Source: Poriferisodalis sp963663635 (GTDB lineage: Bacteria > Actinomycetota > Acidimicrobiia > Acidimicrobiales > Poriferisodalaceae). Taken from it: a stretch of DNA of 64,000 nt. The DNA lies in contig CAXXMY010000011.1 in NCBI GenBank assembly GCA_963663635.2, forward strand, positions 496,001-560,000. The letters are read 5' to 3'. Of this stretch, positions 43,775 to 52,240 are shown one piece after another. The notes under the pieces were generated by a model. It ran no database searches. It worked only from the letters and a program-made list of their open reading frames with translations, and had not been told where the DNA came from. The translations under genes and the position numbers were made by a program. Each line of letters opens with the position of its first letter. Within the stretch, counting starts at the first letter, position 1.

Positions 43775-45066
43775 GGGGCCGTCCGCGGCTGCGCTTCGCT
43801 CCGGCTCCAACCGGCCTCCCGCATCTGGGTACCGCGCGCACTGCTCTGTACAACTGGCTGTACGCCCGGCACTGCGGCGGCGAGATGCTCCTTCGCATCG
43901 AGGACACCAACGCCGATCTTGCAACAGCGGATCATGTATCTGAGATCTTCGAGATGCTCGACTGGCTGGGACTCGACTTCGACGGCGAGCCGATCTACCA
44001 GAGCCGTCGCCGCGACATGTACGCCGCCGCCGTTGAGCGCTGGCTGGACGAGGGGCGCGCCTACCTCGACGAAGGCGCCGTGCGTTTCTCGGTGCCCGAC
44101 GACGGCGTCACAGCTTTCGATGACGTCGTTCGAGGGCGCGTCGAGTTCCCGAATGCCGCCATCGAGGACTTCGTGGTGCGACGCAGCGATGGCAGCGCGA
44201 CCTTCTTTGTGGCCAATGCAGTCGACGACCTCGACCTGGGCATCACGCACGTGGTGCGCGGCGAGGATCTGCTCAACACGACTCCGAAGGTGGTGCTGCT
44301 GCGCGCTGCGCTGGGATCGGTCGACGTGCCGACATTCGCTCACCTGCCGCTCATCGTGAACAAGCAGCGACGCAAACTCTCCAAACGGCGGGACGACGTC
44401 TCATTGACGAGCTACCGCGACCGGGGCGTTCTCCCCACCGCCATGGCGAACTATCTCGCCCTGCTGGGGTGGGGGCCGCCCGATGGAATCGAGGTGCGAC
44501 CCCTCGCCGAGATCGTCGAGCTGTTCGATCTCGCAAACGTGAACGCCGCCCCAGCCATGTTCGACATGGACAAGCTCACTGCCCTGAACGGCGAGTACGT
44601 GCGGGCGCTCGACGATGTCGGATTCGCCGCCGCGATCGAGCCGTGGGTGCGTGCGCAATCGTGGGGAGCTGACGTTGACCATGAGTCATTGACGGCCGTT
44701 GCACCTCTGATACGTGAGCGAACGCGCGTGTTGTCAGATGCTCCGGATCGCATCGCGTTCCTGTTCTGCGAGCCGGAGATCGATCCAGACGATTGGCGAA
44801 AGGCCACGGCGCTGCCTGCGGCACAGGTACTCGCCGCAGCCGACGCTGCGTTTGCCGAAGTGCCGTGGAATGTGGACGCACTGCACGCGCAGTTGCGCGA
44901 GATCGGCGAAACGCTCGGCCTCAAGCTGGGCAAGGCGCAGGCTCCAGTGCGCGTCGCCGTCACTGGACGAGCTGTGGGCCCGCCGCTATTCGAGTCGCTC
45001 GAGCTGCTTGGACGCGACGCGACGTTGGCCCGTCTGCGCGCGGCGCGCAGTCGGCTCGGCGACTGA
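43768..45066 (+). CDS. gltX: Glutamyl-tRNA synthetase
   Basis: Charges tRNA-Glu, and probably tRNA-Gln, with glutamate. With GTG at 43768 the product is 432 residues: RFAPAPTGLPHLGTAR (HIGH-like motif), LRIEDTN, HVVRGEDLLNTTPK, the KMSKS-equivalent KLSKRRDDVSL, and a C-terminal anticodon-binding helical domain ending in LLGRDATLARLRAA. It is somewhat shorter than typical bacterial GluRS. The gatCAB operon in this window and the tRNA-Gln immediately downstream suggest a non-discriminating enzyme. No glnS is seen. Confidence 0.94.
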   Translation: MLRGRPRLRFAPAPTGLPHLGTARTALYNWLYARHCGGEMLLRIEDTNADLATADHVSEIFEMLDWLGLDFDGEPIYQSRRRDMYAAAVERWLDEGRAYLDEGAVRFSVPDDGVTAFDDVVRGRVEFPNAAIEDFVVRRSDGSATFFVANAVDDLDLGITHVVRGEDLLNTTPKVVLLRAALGSVDVPTFAHLPLIVNKQRRKLSKRRDDVSLTSYRDRGVLPTAMANYLALLGWGPPDGIEVRPLAEIVELFDLANVNAAPAMFDMDKLTALNGEYVRALDDVGFAAAIEPWVRAQSWGADVDHESLTAVAPLIRERTRVLSDAPDRIAFLFCEPEIDPDDWRKATALPAAQVLAAADAAFAEVPWNVDALHAQLREIGETLGLKLGKAQAPVRVAVTGRAVGPPLFESLELLGRDATLARLRAARSRLGD

Positions 45067-45120
45067 CCAGAGAAACTCTGCTTCCCGCTCCCATGCCCGC
45101 CGATAACCTTCTTGGCGCCC

Positions 45121-45192
45121 TCGGGGATGGTGTAATTGGCAACACAACTGGTTCTGGTCCAGTCATTGGGGGTTCGAGTCCTCCTCCCCGAA
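45121..45192 (+). tRNA. tRNA-Gln (anticodon CTG)
   Basis: A 72-base cloverleaf: acceptor TCGGGGA (45121-45127) with TCCCCGA (45185-45191), discriminator A, anticodon stem ACTGG/CCAGT around loop TTCTGGT with anticodon CTG, and T arm GGGGG-TTCGAGT-CCTCC (one G-T pair). CCA is not encoded. The acceptor begins with T-A, as common for tRNA-Gln. It follows gltX by 54 bases. Confidence 0.95.
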
Positions 45193-45380
45193 CCCTCCCA
45201 GGAGCGCTTGTGCGACAACGGTCGCGCAATGTTGGCGCTCAGACTTCCTTGAGTTCTCTACGTTGATCGCCCGGTTTGCACTTGTGGCGCGTTCGTGACC
45301 TACCGTCACCCGCTGGTATTGGCGGGGAGGCGCTCAGCCGGAACCTCGCCCGGAGGAACTGACCTGATAACTTGCCTGCG

Positions 45381-45398
45381 GCCGGTCATCTGACCGGC
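45381..45398 (+). promoter_or_regulatory. Hairpin in the livG leader
   Basis: GCCGGTC (45381-45387) and GACCGGC (45392-45398) form a seven-pair stem with a four-base loop, 24 bases upstream of the livG start and just before its GAGGGGG ribosome site. GATAAC at 45365-45370 could be a -10. The rest of 45193-45380 shows no gene. Regulatory meaning is speculative. Confidence 0.3.
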
Positions 45399-45422
45399 GC
45401 CGACCGTGAGGGGGTTCAACGC

Positions 45423-46184
45423 GTGGCGTTGCTCGAAGTCTCAGACATCTCCGTGCAGTTCGGCGGCATCCGTGCGCTCGACGACTTGTCCTTCTCGCTC
45501 GACGAGGGGCAGATCCTCGGACTCATCGGGCCGAACGGCGCGGGCAAGACCACGCTGTTCAACGTGGTCAGCCGGATCTACGACCCGACGACTGGCTCGA
45601 TCACCTTCGACGGGCACGATCTGCTCGCGATGTCAGCGCACAAAATCAGTCGCGTCGGTCTGTACCGGACATTCCAGAACCTGGCCCTGTGGCCCGGGAT
45701 GACCGTCATCGAGAACGTGATGGTGGGTGATCACACGAACACCAAGGCCAATTTCTTCACTGCTGCGTTCAGGCTGAACACCCGCAATGAGGAAAAGGCG
45801 CTGCGCCGGCGAGCTTGGGAAGTTCTCGAAGAACTCGGCCTCCACGAGTACGCATACCTCCCCGCCGCTGGCCTGCCATTCGGCACGCTCAAGCGCATCG
45901 AGCTGGCCCGCGCCCTCATCTCGAACCCCCGCCTCATCATGCTGGACGAGCCTGCATCGGGCCTCACTCACCAAGAGGTCGACTCGCTCGCCCAAGACAT
46001 CAAGGACATTCGCGACCGGCACAACCTGTCGGTCCTTCTGGTTGAGCACCACATGCGCATGGTGCTCAACATCAGCGAGCACCTCGTCGTGCTCAACTTC
46101 GGCCGCAAGATCGCTGACGGAAACCCCGATGTCGTGCGCAACGACCCGGAGGTCATCGAGGCGTACCTGGGGAGTTCTTCATGA
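45423..46184 (+). CDS. livG: Branched-chain amino-acid/amide ABC transporter ATP-binding protein (LivG type)
   Basis: The 253-residue ATPase has Walker A GPNGAGKTT, Walker B LIMLDEPASGL and the D/H loops (LLVEHHMRMVLNISEHLVVLNFG), matching the LivG branch. The signature loop reads LPFGTLKRIELARAL instead of the usual LxYGxQRRLEIARAL, losing the Gln-Arg pair. GTG at 45423 follows GAGGGGG and gives family length. It overlaps livF by four bases and heads a run of eight transport genes. Confidence 0.93.
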   Translation: MALLEVSDISVQFGGIRALDDLSFSLDEGQILGLIGPNGAGKTTLFNVVSRIYDPTTGSITFDGHDLLAMSAHKISRVGLYRTFQNLALWPGMTVIENVMVGDHTNTKANFFTAAFRLNTRNEEKALRRRAWEVLEELGLHEYAYLPAAGLPFGTLKRIELARALISNPRLIMLDEPASGLTHQEVDSLAQDIKDIRDRHNLSVLLVEHHMRMVLNISEHLVVLNFGRKIADGNPDVVRNDPEVIEAYLGSSS

Positions 46185-46894
46185 CAGAGATGATGCTCAA
46201 GGTCGAGGATCTCCACGCGCGATACGGCGCGGTGGAGGTGCTTCGTGGCCTCAACTTCGAGGTGCCCGACGGCAACGTCGTCGTGATCCTCGGCGCCAAC
46301 GGCGCCGGCAAGACCACGACGCTGCGGGCGCTGTGCAACATGTGCACAACCTCGGGCACGATCACGATGGAGGGAACCGACATCACCCGTGCCAAGACGG
46401 CGGACATCGTGCGGCGTGGCGTGGCGCACGTGCCCCAGGGCCGAGGCACGTTCCCTGAGCTGTCGGTCATGGACAACCTCAAGATCGGCGCCTACACCCG
46501 CAGGGACAACGAGGTCTCGGCCGACGTTGACCGGTGGTTCGAGATCTTCCCTCGACTCGAAGACCGCCGGGACCAGATGGCGGGCTCGCTTTCGGGCGGT
46601 GAGCAGCAAATGCTGGCGGTTGCCCGGGCACTTATGTGCCGACCACGGCTGCTGCTGCTCGACGAGCCATCGCTGGGCTTGGCGCCTCTCATCATCGAGG
46701 ACCTGTTCGAGCGATTCGCCCAGTTGAACAAGGAGACCGGGTTGACGATGCTCCTCGTCGAGCAGAATGCCAACCTGGCACTGGACATGGCCGACTACGG
46801 CTACGTGATCGAGAGCGGCGAGATCGCTCTGCATGGACCGGCTGAACAGCTCAAGAACGATCCTGCTGTGCAGGAAGCGTACTTGGGCGCGTGA
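46181..46894 (+). CDS. livF: Branched-chain amino-acid/amide ABC transporter ATP-binding protein (LivF type)
   Basis: The 237-residue protein has Walker A GANGAGKTTT, the LivF-type VAHVPQGRGTFPELSVMDNL segment, signature LSGGEQQMLAVARAL, Walker B LLLLDEPSLGLAPL and EQNANLALDMADYGYVIESGEI. All motifs are canonical. It pairs with LivG as the heterodimeric motor. Its ATG overlaps the livG stop. Confidence 0.95.
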   Translation: MTEMMLKVEDLHARYGAVEVLRGLNFEVPDGNVVVILGANGAGKTTTLRALCNMCTTSGTITMEGTDITRAKTADIVRRGVAHVPQGRGTFPELSVMDNLKIGAYTRRDNEVSADVDRWFEIFPRLEDRRDQMAGSLSGGEQQMLAVARALMCRPRLLLLDEPSLGLAPLIIEDLFERFAQLNKETGLTMLLVEQNANLALDMADYGYVIESGEIALHGPAEQLKNDPAVQEAYLGA

Positions 46895-46916
46895 TCCGAA
46901 GGGACTGGGGCAGAAA

Positions 46917-47972
46917 GTGAACTGGAACTTCGATATCCTCCCGGATTTCATCTTCAACGGGTTGCGCGACGGCGCCGTGTACGCGGCGTTGGCGCTGGCG
47001 TTGGTGCTGATTTTCAAGGCGACGACGCTGATCAACTTCGCCACGGGCGAGTTGGCGATGCTGGGCGCGTTCTTCGTCTACGTGCTCAACGTTGAGCAGG
47101 GCTTGTGGCTGTGGCTGTCGATCCTCATTGCGATGGCAGTGAGCGCAGTCATCGGCGCCGCAATCGAGCGAGCGCTCGTTCGTCCGTTCGATCCTGACGA
47201 CCACTTACCCGTGGTGCTCATCACCCTCGGCTTGTTCTTGCTCATCAACGCTGTTGCCGGAGACATCTGGAACTACCAGGTGCGCCGTGTGAACGATCCG
47301 TTCGGCGCGTTCCCTGGCTGGGTGCCGAACGGCAGCGAGCTGAAGAAGAGCAGTGACGGCATGCTCTCTTGTGTCGAGGTTGACGGGTCGCTGCAGGAGG
47401 TCGCAGCCGGAACCGTCGATGCAGAGACCTGTGACTTGGTCGGACGCACATTCTGGGAAGTCCTCGGTGCCCGCCTGCACTATCGAACCATCGGCATCTG
47501 GGCTTCGCTGGCGGTTGCGCTGGTGGCGCTCGCCCTGATCCTGGGCAAGACCAAGGCAGGCCTCGCATTCCGGGCGGTGTCGTCGAATGCAGAGTCCGCA
47601 CGGCTGGTCGGCGTCAACACCGGGCGCACACTCGGCTTCGGCTGGGCGCTGGCGTCGGTGTTCGGCACCTTGGGCGCCGCGCTGATCTCGCCTGCACTCG
47701 GCGGTGTCAACCCGAACATGATGCTGGCCATCCTGATCTACGCGTTGGCCGGAGCGGCTCTAGGCGGCCTCGACAGCCTCGGGGGAGCCATCATCGGTGG
47801 CCTCCTAGTCGGCTTAGTCAAGTCGGTATTGGTTTCTTGGTTCGGCGTGGTCGTGCTCGGTCAGGCCTATTTCTCGATCTTGCAGTTGGCCATGGCGTTC
47901 TTGCTGATCTTGATCGTGTTGTTGTTCCGTCCCGCGGGTCTCTTCGGGACCCGCCGTATCGAGCGCGTCTAG
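46917..47972 (+). CDS. livH: Branched-chain ABC transporter permease, LivH type (copy 1)
   Basis: The 351-residue permease has LivH hallmarks: GLRDGAVYAALALALVLIFKAT, LINFATGELAMLGAF, the EAA-like loop KTKAGLAFRAVSSNAESARLVGVNTGR, GGLDSLGGAIIGGLLVG and the final LFRPAGLFGTRRIERV. A long extracytoplasmic loop (about 115-190) containing two cysteines is larger than in standard LivH. GTG at 46917 follows GAAGGGACTGGGG. It lies 22 bases after livF. Confidence 0.92.
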   Translation: MNWNFDILPDFIFNGLRDGAVYAALALALVLIFKATTLINFATGELAMLGAFFVYVLNVEQGLWLWLSILIAMAVSAVIGAAIERALVRPFDPDDHLPVVLITLGLFLLINAVAGDIWNYQVRRVNDPFGAFPGWVPNGSELKKSSDGMLSCVEVDGSLQEVAAGTVDAETCDLVGRTFWEVLGARLHYRTIGIWASLAVALVALALILGKTKAGLAFRAVSSNAESARLVGVNTGRTLGFGWALASVFGTLGAALISPALGGVNPNMMLAILIYALAGAALGGLDSLGGAIIGGLLVGLVKSVLVSWFGVVVLGQAYFSILQLAMAFLLILIVLLFRPAGLFGTRRIERV

Positions 47973-48002
47973 CTCAACGACCCGAAGGGGAGTTGCATAC
48001 TC

Positions 48003-49817
48003 ATGAGTTCACCACTGCTCATCGTTGAGAAGGGCGGCACACAGCATCGCCAGTGGCGGTTCCTGGGCTGGGGCTACGCCGTGGCCCTCGCCGTGCTGGT
48101 CCCGCTGGTGCTCCAGCCGTTCGAGATCGGCAAGATGAACCGCGCCCTCGTGCTGATGGTCGCTGTGCTGGCCGTCAACCTTGTCGTGGGCTTCAACGGC
48201 ATGCTCGCGCTGGGCCACTCGGCCTTCATGGGCATCGGCGCCTTCGTCACCGCATCCATGGTCCAAGACGAACTCTGGGACTACTGGATGGTCATCCCGA
48301 TCGCCGTCATCGTGGGGTTCGCCATCGGCATCGTCGTCGGCTTGCCGGCCTTGCGGGTAAAGGGCTTGTACTTGGCCTTGGTCACGATCGCCCAGGCGGC
48401 GGTGTTCCCCACGTTGGTGAACATCGACGAGCTCGGCATTGCCCGTCGTACTGGCGGCCCCAATGGGCGAGATGTCATCGAGGAGGTCGACCGGCCGGGC
48501 TTCATGGAATGGCTGCCAGGTGTTGACGGCGCCCGCGGCGCCAACGCCTACCGGTACTGGATCCTGCTGCTCATGGTGGTAGTCGTCCTGGCCCTCGTGC
48601 GCAACATCATGAGCAGTCGGCCCGGCCGAGCTGTGCTCGCAATCCGTGACAATGAGGCTGGTGCCGCCGTCTACGGCGTCAACCTGCCGATGTACAAGAC
48701 CGTCAATTTCGCGCTGAGTGCGTCGTTGGGCTCGCTGGCGGGTCTCATGTGGTGCCTCGACAAAGGCTTCGTGGCCGGCCAGGACTTCACCTTCCTGCTC
48801 GCAGTCGATCTGATCATCGGATTGGTCATCGGCGGCGTCGGGACGCTGCAGGGTTCCGTCTTCGGAGGCTTGTTCGTGGTGTGGGTGCGCGACCTCACCA
48901 AGCGCATCTCGATCCCGCTGGGCTTCTACAACCTCGACGGTGACGGCCCGTTGTCCGCAGCCATCTTCGGCTTGATCCTCATCCTGTTCACATTCTTCGC
49001 TCCGGGCGGCATCGCCTCGATGATCACCGCAATCCAGAAGAAGATCATCCAGGTCGTTCCTCTCACACCCGATGACGAACCTGTCTCGCCGATGGCGGGA
49101 TTCGATCCCGGACCGGAATCGAACCGCTCGACATGGGCGATGCGTTTCGCTGTGGCGGGACCTGTGCTTCTGATCATCGGCTGGGTGCTGATGAATTTGG
49201 ACAATCTGATTGTCGGCACGTTGGCGTTCGGGTTGAGGTTCGCAATCGTTGTGCTCGCGCCGATCGTCGTATTCGTCTCGATGAACGAGCTGCGCGCGGC
49301 CAAAGCCGGTTTGCGTGGCGACAATGCAGACAAGGTGGCGTCACAGGCCAAGCTCGCCGGAGTGCTCGGCGTGCTGGGCTTCGCGTACGTCCAGACGTTC
49401 GCCTTGAACATCGCGCTTCGCGCGCACCACGTCAGCCACCTGGCCCGTGAAGCAGTGACGCTCAACCGCGACGGTAATGAAATCCAGGCCATTCCCGCAG
49501 TTACCGAGGCGCTCAAGTCACAAGATTTCAAAGGCTCGGCTGGTGATTTCTGTGCGACGTTCCCAACAGGCGAGGTCGCCAACTTGGACGTGGCGACGTT
49601 GTGCGACGTTTCCCATCCGGCTATTAACGCCTCTGAGACATCTGTCGGCTTCTGGCTTGTCGGCTGGCCGACCCAGAGTGTGCTCGCAATGGTGCTGAGC
49701 GTCATCGCCATCGTGGCGATCGTTGTCATCGGGCTGAAGTTCTTCGTGTTCTCCGACCCGACCGAAGACGCCGAAGCCCCGAGCGAGACTGCAAGCGTCG
49801 GCGCGTCGTCGGACTAG
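48003..49817 (+). CDS. livM: Branched-chain ABC transporter permease, LivM type with large C-terminal extension (copy 1)
   Basis: Residues 1-350 form a standard LivM permease: VGFNGMLALGHSAFMGIGAFV, VVGLPALRVKGLYLALVTIAQA, the EAA loop SSRPGRAVLAIRDNEAGAAVYGVN and LIIGLVIGGVGTLQG. A further 250 residues follow, with membrane segments near 383-398, 404-426, 451-470 and 553-576, and a polar loop of about 80 residues (475-550) with two cysteines. That doubles the usual 330-380 length after the core and I do not recognise it. The second LivM in the locus has no such tail. Confidence 0.9.
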   Translation: MSSPLLIVEKGGTQHRQWRFLGWGYAVALAVLVPLVLQPFEIGKMNRALVLMVAVLAVNLVVGFNGMLALGHSAFMGIGAFVTASMVQDELWDYWMVIPIAVIVGFAIGIVVGLPALRVKGLYLALVTIAQAAVFPTLVNIDELGIARRTGGPNGRDVIEEVDRPGFMEWLPGVDGARGANAYRYWILLLMVVVVLALVRNIMSSRPGRAVLAIRDNEAGAAVYGVNLPMYKTVNFALSASLGSLAGLMWCLDKGFVAGQDFTFLLAVDLIIGLVIGGVGTLQGSVFGGLFVVWVRDLTKRISIPLGFYNLDGDGPLSAAIFGLILILFTFFAPGGIASMITAIQKKIIQVVPLTPDDEPVSPMAGFDPGPESNRSTWAMRFAVAGPVLLIIGWVLMNLDNLIVGTLAFGLRFAIVVLAPIVVFVSMNELRAAKAGLRGDNADKVASQAKLAGVLGVLGFAYVQTFALNIALRAHHVSHLAREAVTLNRDGNEIQAIPAVTEALKSQDFKGSAGDFCATFPTGEVANLDVATLCDVSHPAINASETSVGFWLVGWPTQSVLAMVLSVIAIVAIVVIGLKFFVFSDPTEDAEAPSETASVGASSD

Positions 49818-49899
49818 CCGCACCGCGACGATCAGCCGCTACGTGCTCCGAACGCAGCGGCTCCCGGCCGCAGGCGATGAGAGAGGCTGAGCGGCTGAA

Positions 49900-50844
49900 A
49901 TGGACATGGTTCTGCTGCTCCAGCGAGTCTTCGATGCTCTGTTCAACAGCGCCATCTACTCATCACTCGCACTGGCACTGGTCATCATCTTCCGCTCGAC
50001 CGGGCTGCTCAACTTTGCACAGGGCGAGATGGCCACATTCTCGGCGTACGTCGCTTTCGTTCTCCTCAGCGGTGCTGCACCAGGGGTCACCGGGGGCGGA
50101 CTCGCATCCTGGATCGGGGCGCCGCTGATAGCACCGCTCGCGATCGCCGGCGCCATCATCTTCGGCGTGGCCGCGGGCGCAGCTACCGAACGGGTGCTCA
50201 TCCGCCCTTTGAGAGGCGCTCCCGAGTTAGCCCTGGTCAACGTCACGATCGGCATCTTGCTTGCCTTGAATTCGCTGATGGGACAGTGGTGGGGTACGGG
50301 ACCCAGGGTTTTCCCCCCGATCTTCCCTTCCGGCGCCGACGACCACTTTGCGATCGGCGGCGCGCGACTCCGCTTCTCGACGGTGGGCGCATGGATGATC
50401 TTGATCGTTCTACTCGTGCTGTTGGCGCTGCTACTGCAGCGGACGCGGGCGGGTTTGGCCTTTCGTGCAGTTTCGATCGACCCCGTCTCTGCGGAACTCA
50501 GCGGGATTCGAGTGGGCCCCACATTGATGTACGGCTGGGCGCTTGCAGCAGGGCTGGGGGCGATCGCCGCCAACATCAGCGCAAACTCGGTGCTGCTCGA
50601 GCCCACGATGATGGTGCGAGTACTCGTCTATGCCTTCGCCGCCGCAACCCTCGGTGGGCTGGACTCTCCGAAGGGCGCACTGATCGGTGGCGTGATCATC
50701 GGCTTGAGTCAGACGCTGATTCCCGCGTATGTCCCGTTCATCGGGTTCGAGCTGAGCGTGCTTCCGGCAATGCTGGCGATGGTTGGGGTGCTCATCGTGC
50801 GGCCTGCAGGCCTGTTCGGCACGCAGCGAATCGAGCGCGTGTGA
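49900..50844 (+). CDS. livH: Branched-chain ABC transporter permease, LivH type (copy 2)
   Basis: The 314-residue permease shows NSAIYSSLALALVIIFRSTG, LLNFAQGEMATFSAYVAF, the loop RTRAGLAFRAVSIDPVSAELSGIRVG, GGLDSPKGALIGGVIIG and the same GLFGTQRIERV ending as copy 1. It is closer to normal LivH length and diverged well beyond a recent duplication. Its stop overlaps the GTG of the second livM. Confidence 0.93.
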   Translation: MDMVLLLQRVFDALFNSAIYSSLALALVIIFRSTGLLNFAQGEMATFSAYVAFVLLSGAAPGVTGGGLASWIGAPLIAPLAIAGAIIFGVAAGAATERVLIRPLRGAPELALVNVTIGILLALNSLMGQWWGTGPRVFPPIFPSGADDHFAIGGARLRFSTVGAWMILIVLLVLLALLLQRTRAGLAFRAVSIDPVSAELSGIRVGPTLMYGWALAAGLGAIAANISANSVLLEPTMMVRVLVYAFAAATLGGLDSPKGALIGGVIIGLSQTLIPAYVPFIGFELSVLPAMLAMVGVLIVRPAGLFGTQRIERV

Positions 50845-52088
50845 GCGACGACGACTGGCCGACGCCGCTGCCGCATCCCGATGATGACGAGGTCTCGGGC
50901 GCCGACGCCAGCGTCTTGTCGGTGTTCGCACCAGAATCCGAGACATCCGCAGGGCCCGCTGTAGAAGCGGTAGAGGCGAGTTCGGAGCACATCTCTGCTC
51001 CGCCGCCCACGGGGTCGGCATCGGAGTCTGCGCTCGCTGCGACAGTGGAGCCTTTGGTTGGGGCAACATCGCCTTCTGGCACTGCGCGCCGTCGTCGTGC
51101 CGGTCCATTGACGTGGATCGGAGCCATCCTGCTCCTCGCTTGGCTCGTCGCCGTGCCGTTCATGAGCACCGTGACCGAACTGCGACAGAACACGCAGCTG
51201 GTGGTCATGGTGCTTGCTGTGCTCGGTGTGAACATCGCGACGGGATACGGCGGCATGATCAGCCTGGGCCACGGTGTCTTCGTCGCGCTTGGTGCATTCG
51301 GCGCCGCTTATGCAGCGGACGACCTCTCGTTGCCGTGGATCGTCTCCATCGTGGCGGGCGCGGTGGTGGCAGGAGTTGCAGGAGGCGTGATCGGCTTGCC
51401 GGCGTTGCGCATCAAAGGCATTCACCTCGCGCTTGTCACCCTGGGCCTCGCCATTGTGTTTCAGCCGCTCTCCAAGCGCTTTCCGGCGTTCACCGGCGGT
51501 GTCAGCGGTCGAGCGGTCGGGGCAGAGCTGACGCCGCCGGACTGGTTCGGCACGACCCGCTGGGCCGAGGGGTTGTATCGCTACCTCGTGTGCCTGGCAA
51601 TTGTGGCGCTTGCGATGTGGCTGACGTACAACATCATCAACAGCCGGCCCGGGCGGGCCATGCGTGCTCTGCGCGACAACGACACGGCCGCGGCGGTGTA
51701 CGGCGTCAATCTGGTAACGACAAGAGTCACGACATTCGCCGTCAGCGCGTCGCTGGCTGGCCTCGCCGGCGCTCTCGGCATCATCCTCGTGCCGTTCACG
51801 TCACAGGAGTCGTTTCCGTTCCAGGAGTCGCTGGTGCTCTACGCGATGGCGGTGCTGGGCGGCTTGGGCTCGCTGTGGGGATCGGTGCTCGGTGTGGCAA
51901 TACGGGAGGTGTTCTCTTGGCTCGGCGAACTGTTGGGCGGGGTGAGCGGCCTCGGTCCGATCAGCGAGTTCCTGAGCCTGCTCGACGAGGAGCACTTCGT
52001 CTTCGGCGTCATTCTGATAGCGCTGACGTTCGTCTTCCCACGGGGTCTCATCGGGCTCTTTAGGCCCCGTCGGCGGGGGCAGGACTGA
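50841..52088 (+). CDS. livM: Branched-chain ABC transporter permease, LivM type (copy 2)
   Basis: The 415-residue protein has an unusual hydrophilic, acidic N terminus of about 85 residues (SDDDWPTPLPHPDDDEV and Ala/Ser/Glu-rich sequence) before the first helix. A regular LivM core follows: NIATGYGGMISLGHGVFVALGAFG, VIGLPALRIKGIHLALVTLGLA, the EAA loop SRPGRAMRALRDNDTAAAVYGVN and ALTFVFPRGLIGL. GTG at 50841 overlaps the preceding stop. A start after the acidic region is possible but no ribosome site marks one. Confidence 0.92.
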   Translation: MSDDDWPTPLPHPDDDEVSGADASVLSVFAPESETSAGPAVEAVEASSEHISAPPPTGSASESALAATVEPLVGATSPSGTARRRRAGPLTWIGAILLLAWLVAVPFMSTVTELRQNTQLVVMVLAVLGVNIATGYGGMISLGHGVFVALGAFGAAYAADDLSLPWIVSIVAGAVVAGVAGGVIGLPALRIKGIHLALVTLGLAIVFQPLSKRFPAFTGGVSGRAVGAELTPPDWFGTTRWAEGLYRYLVCLAIVALAMWLTYNIINSRPGRAMRALRDNDTAAAVYGVNLVTTRVTTFAVSASLAGLAGALGIILVPFTSQESFPFQESLVLYAMAVLGGLGSLWGSVLGVAIREVFSWLGELLGGVSGLGPISEFLSLLDEEHFVFGVILIALTFVFPRGLIGLFRPRRRGQD

Positions 52089-52240
52089 GCTCGGGCAGTA
52101 ATTCTCAAATTGTTTCGAAAATGACACACCCCGGCCGGTGGGCCCGCGGCGAGCGGGGGTAGCTTCAGCGCTGCGTCAGTTTGGGCGGGCAACCGCGTGA
52201 ACTGGCGTTTTCCCAATTATCCAATAGTGGAGAGAAACAG

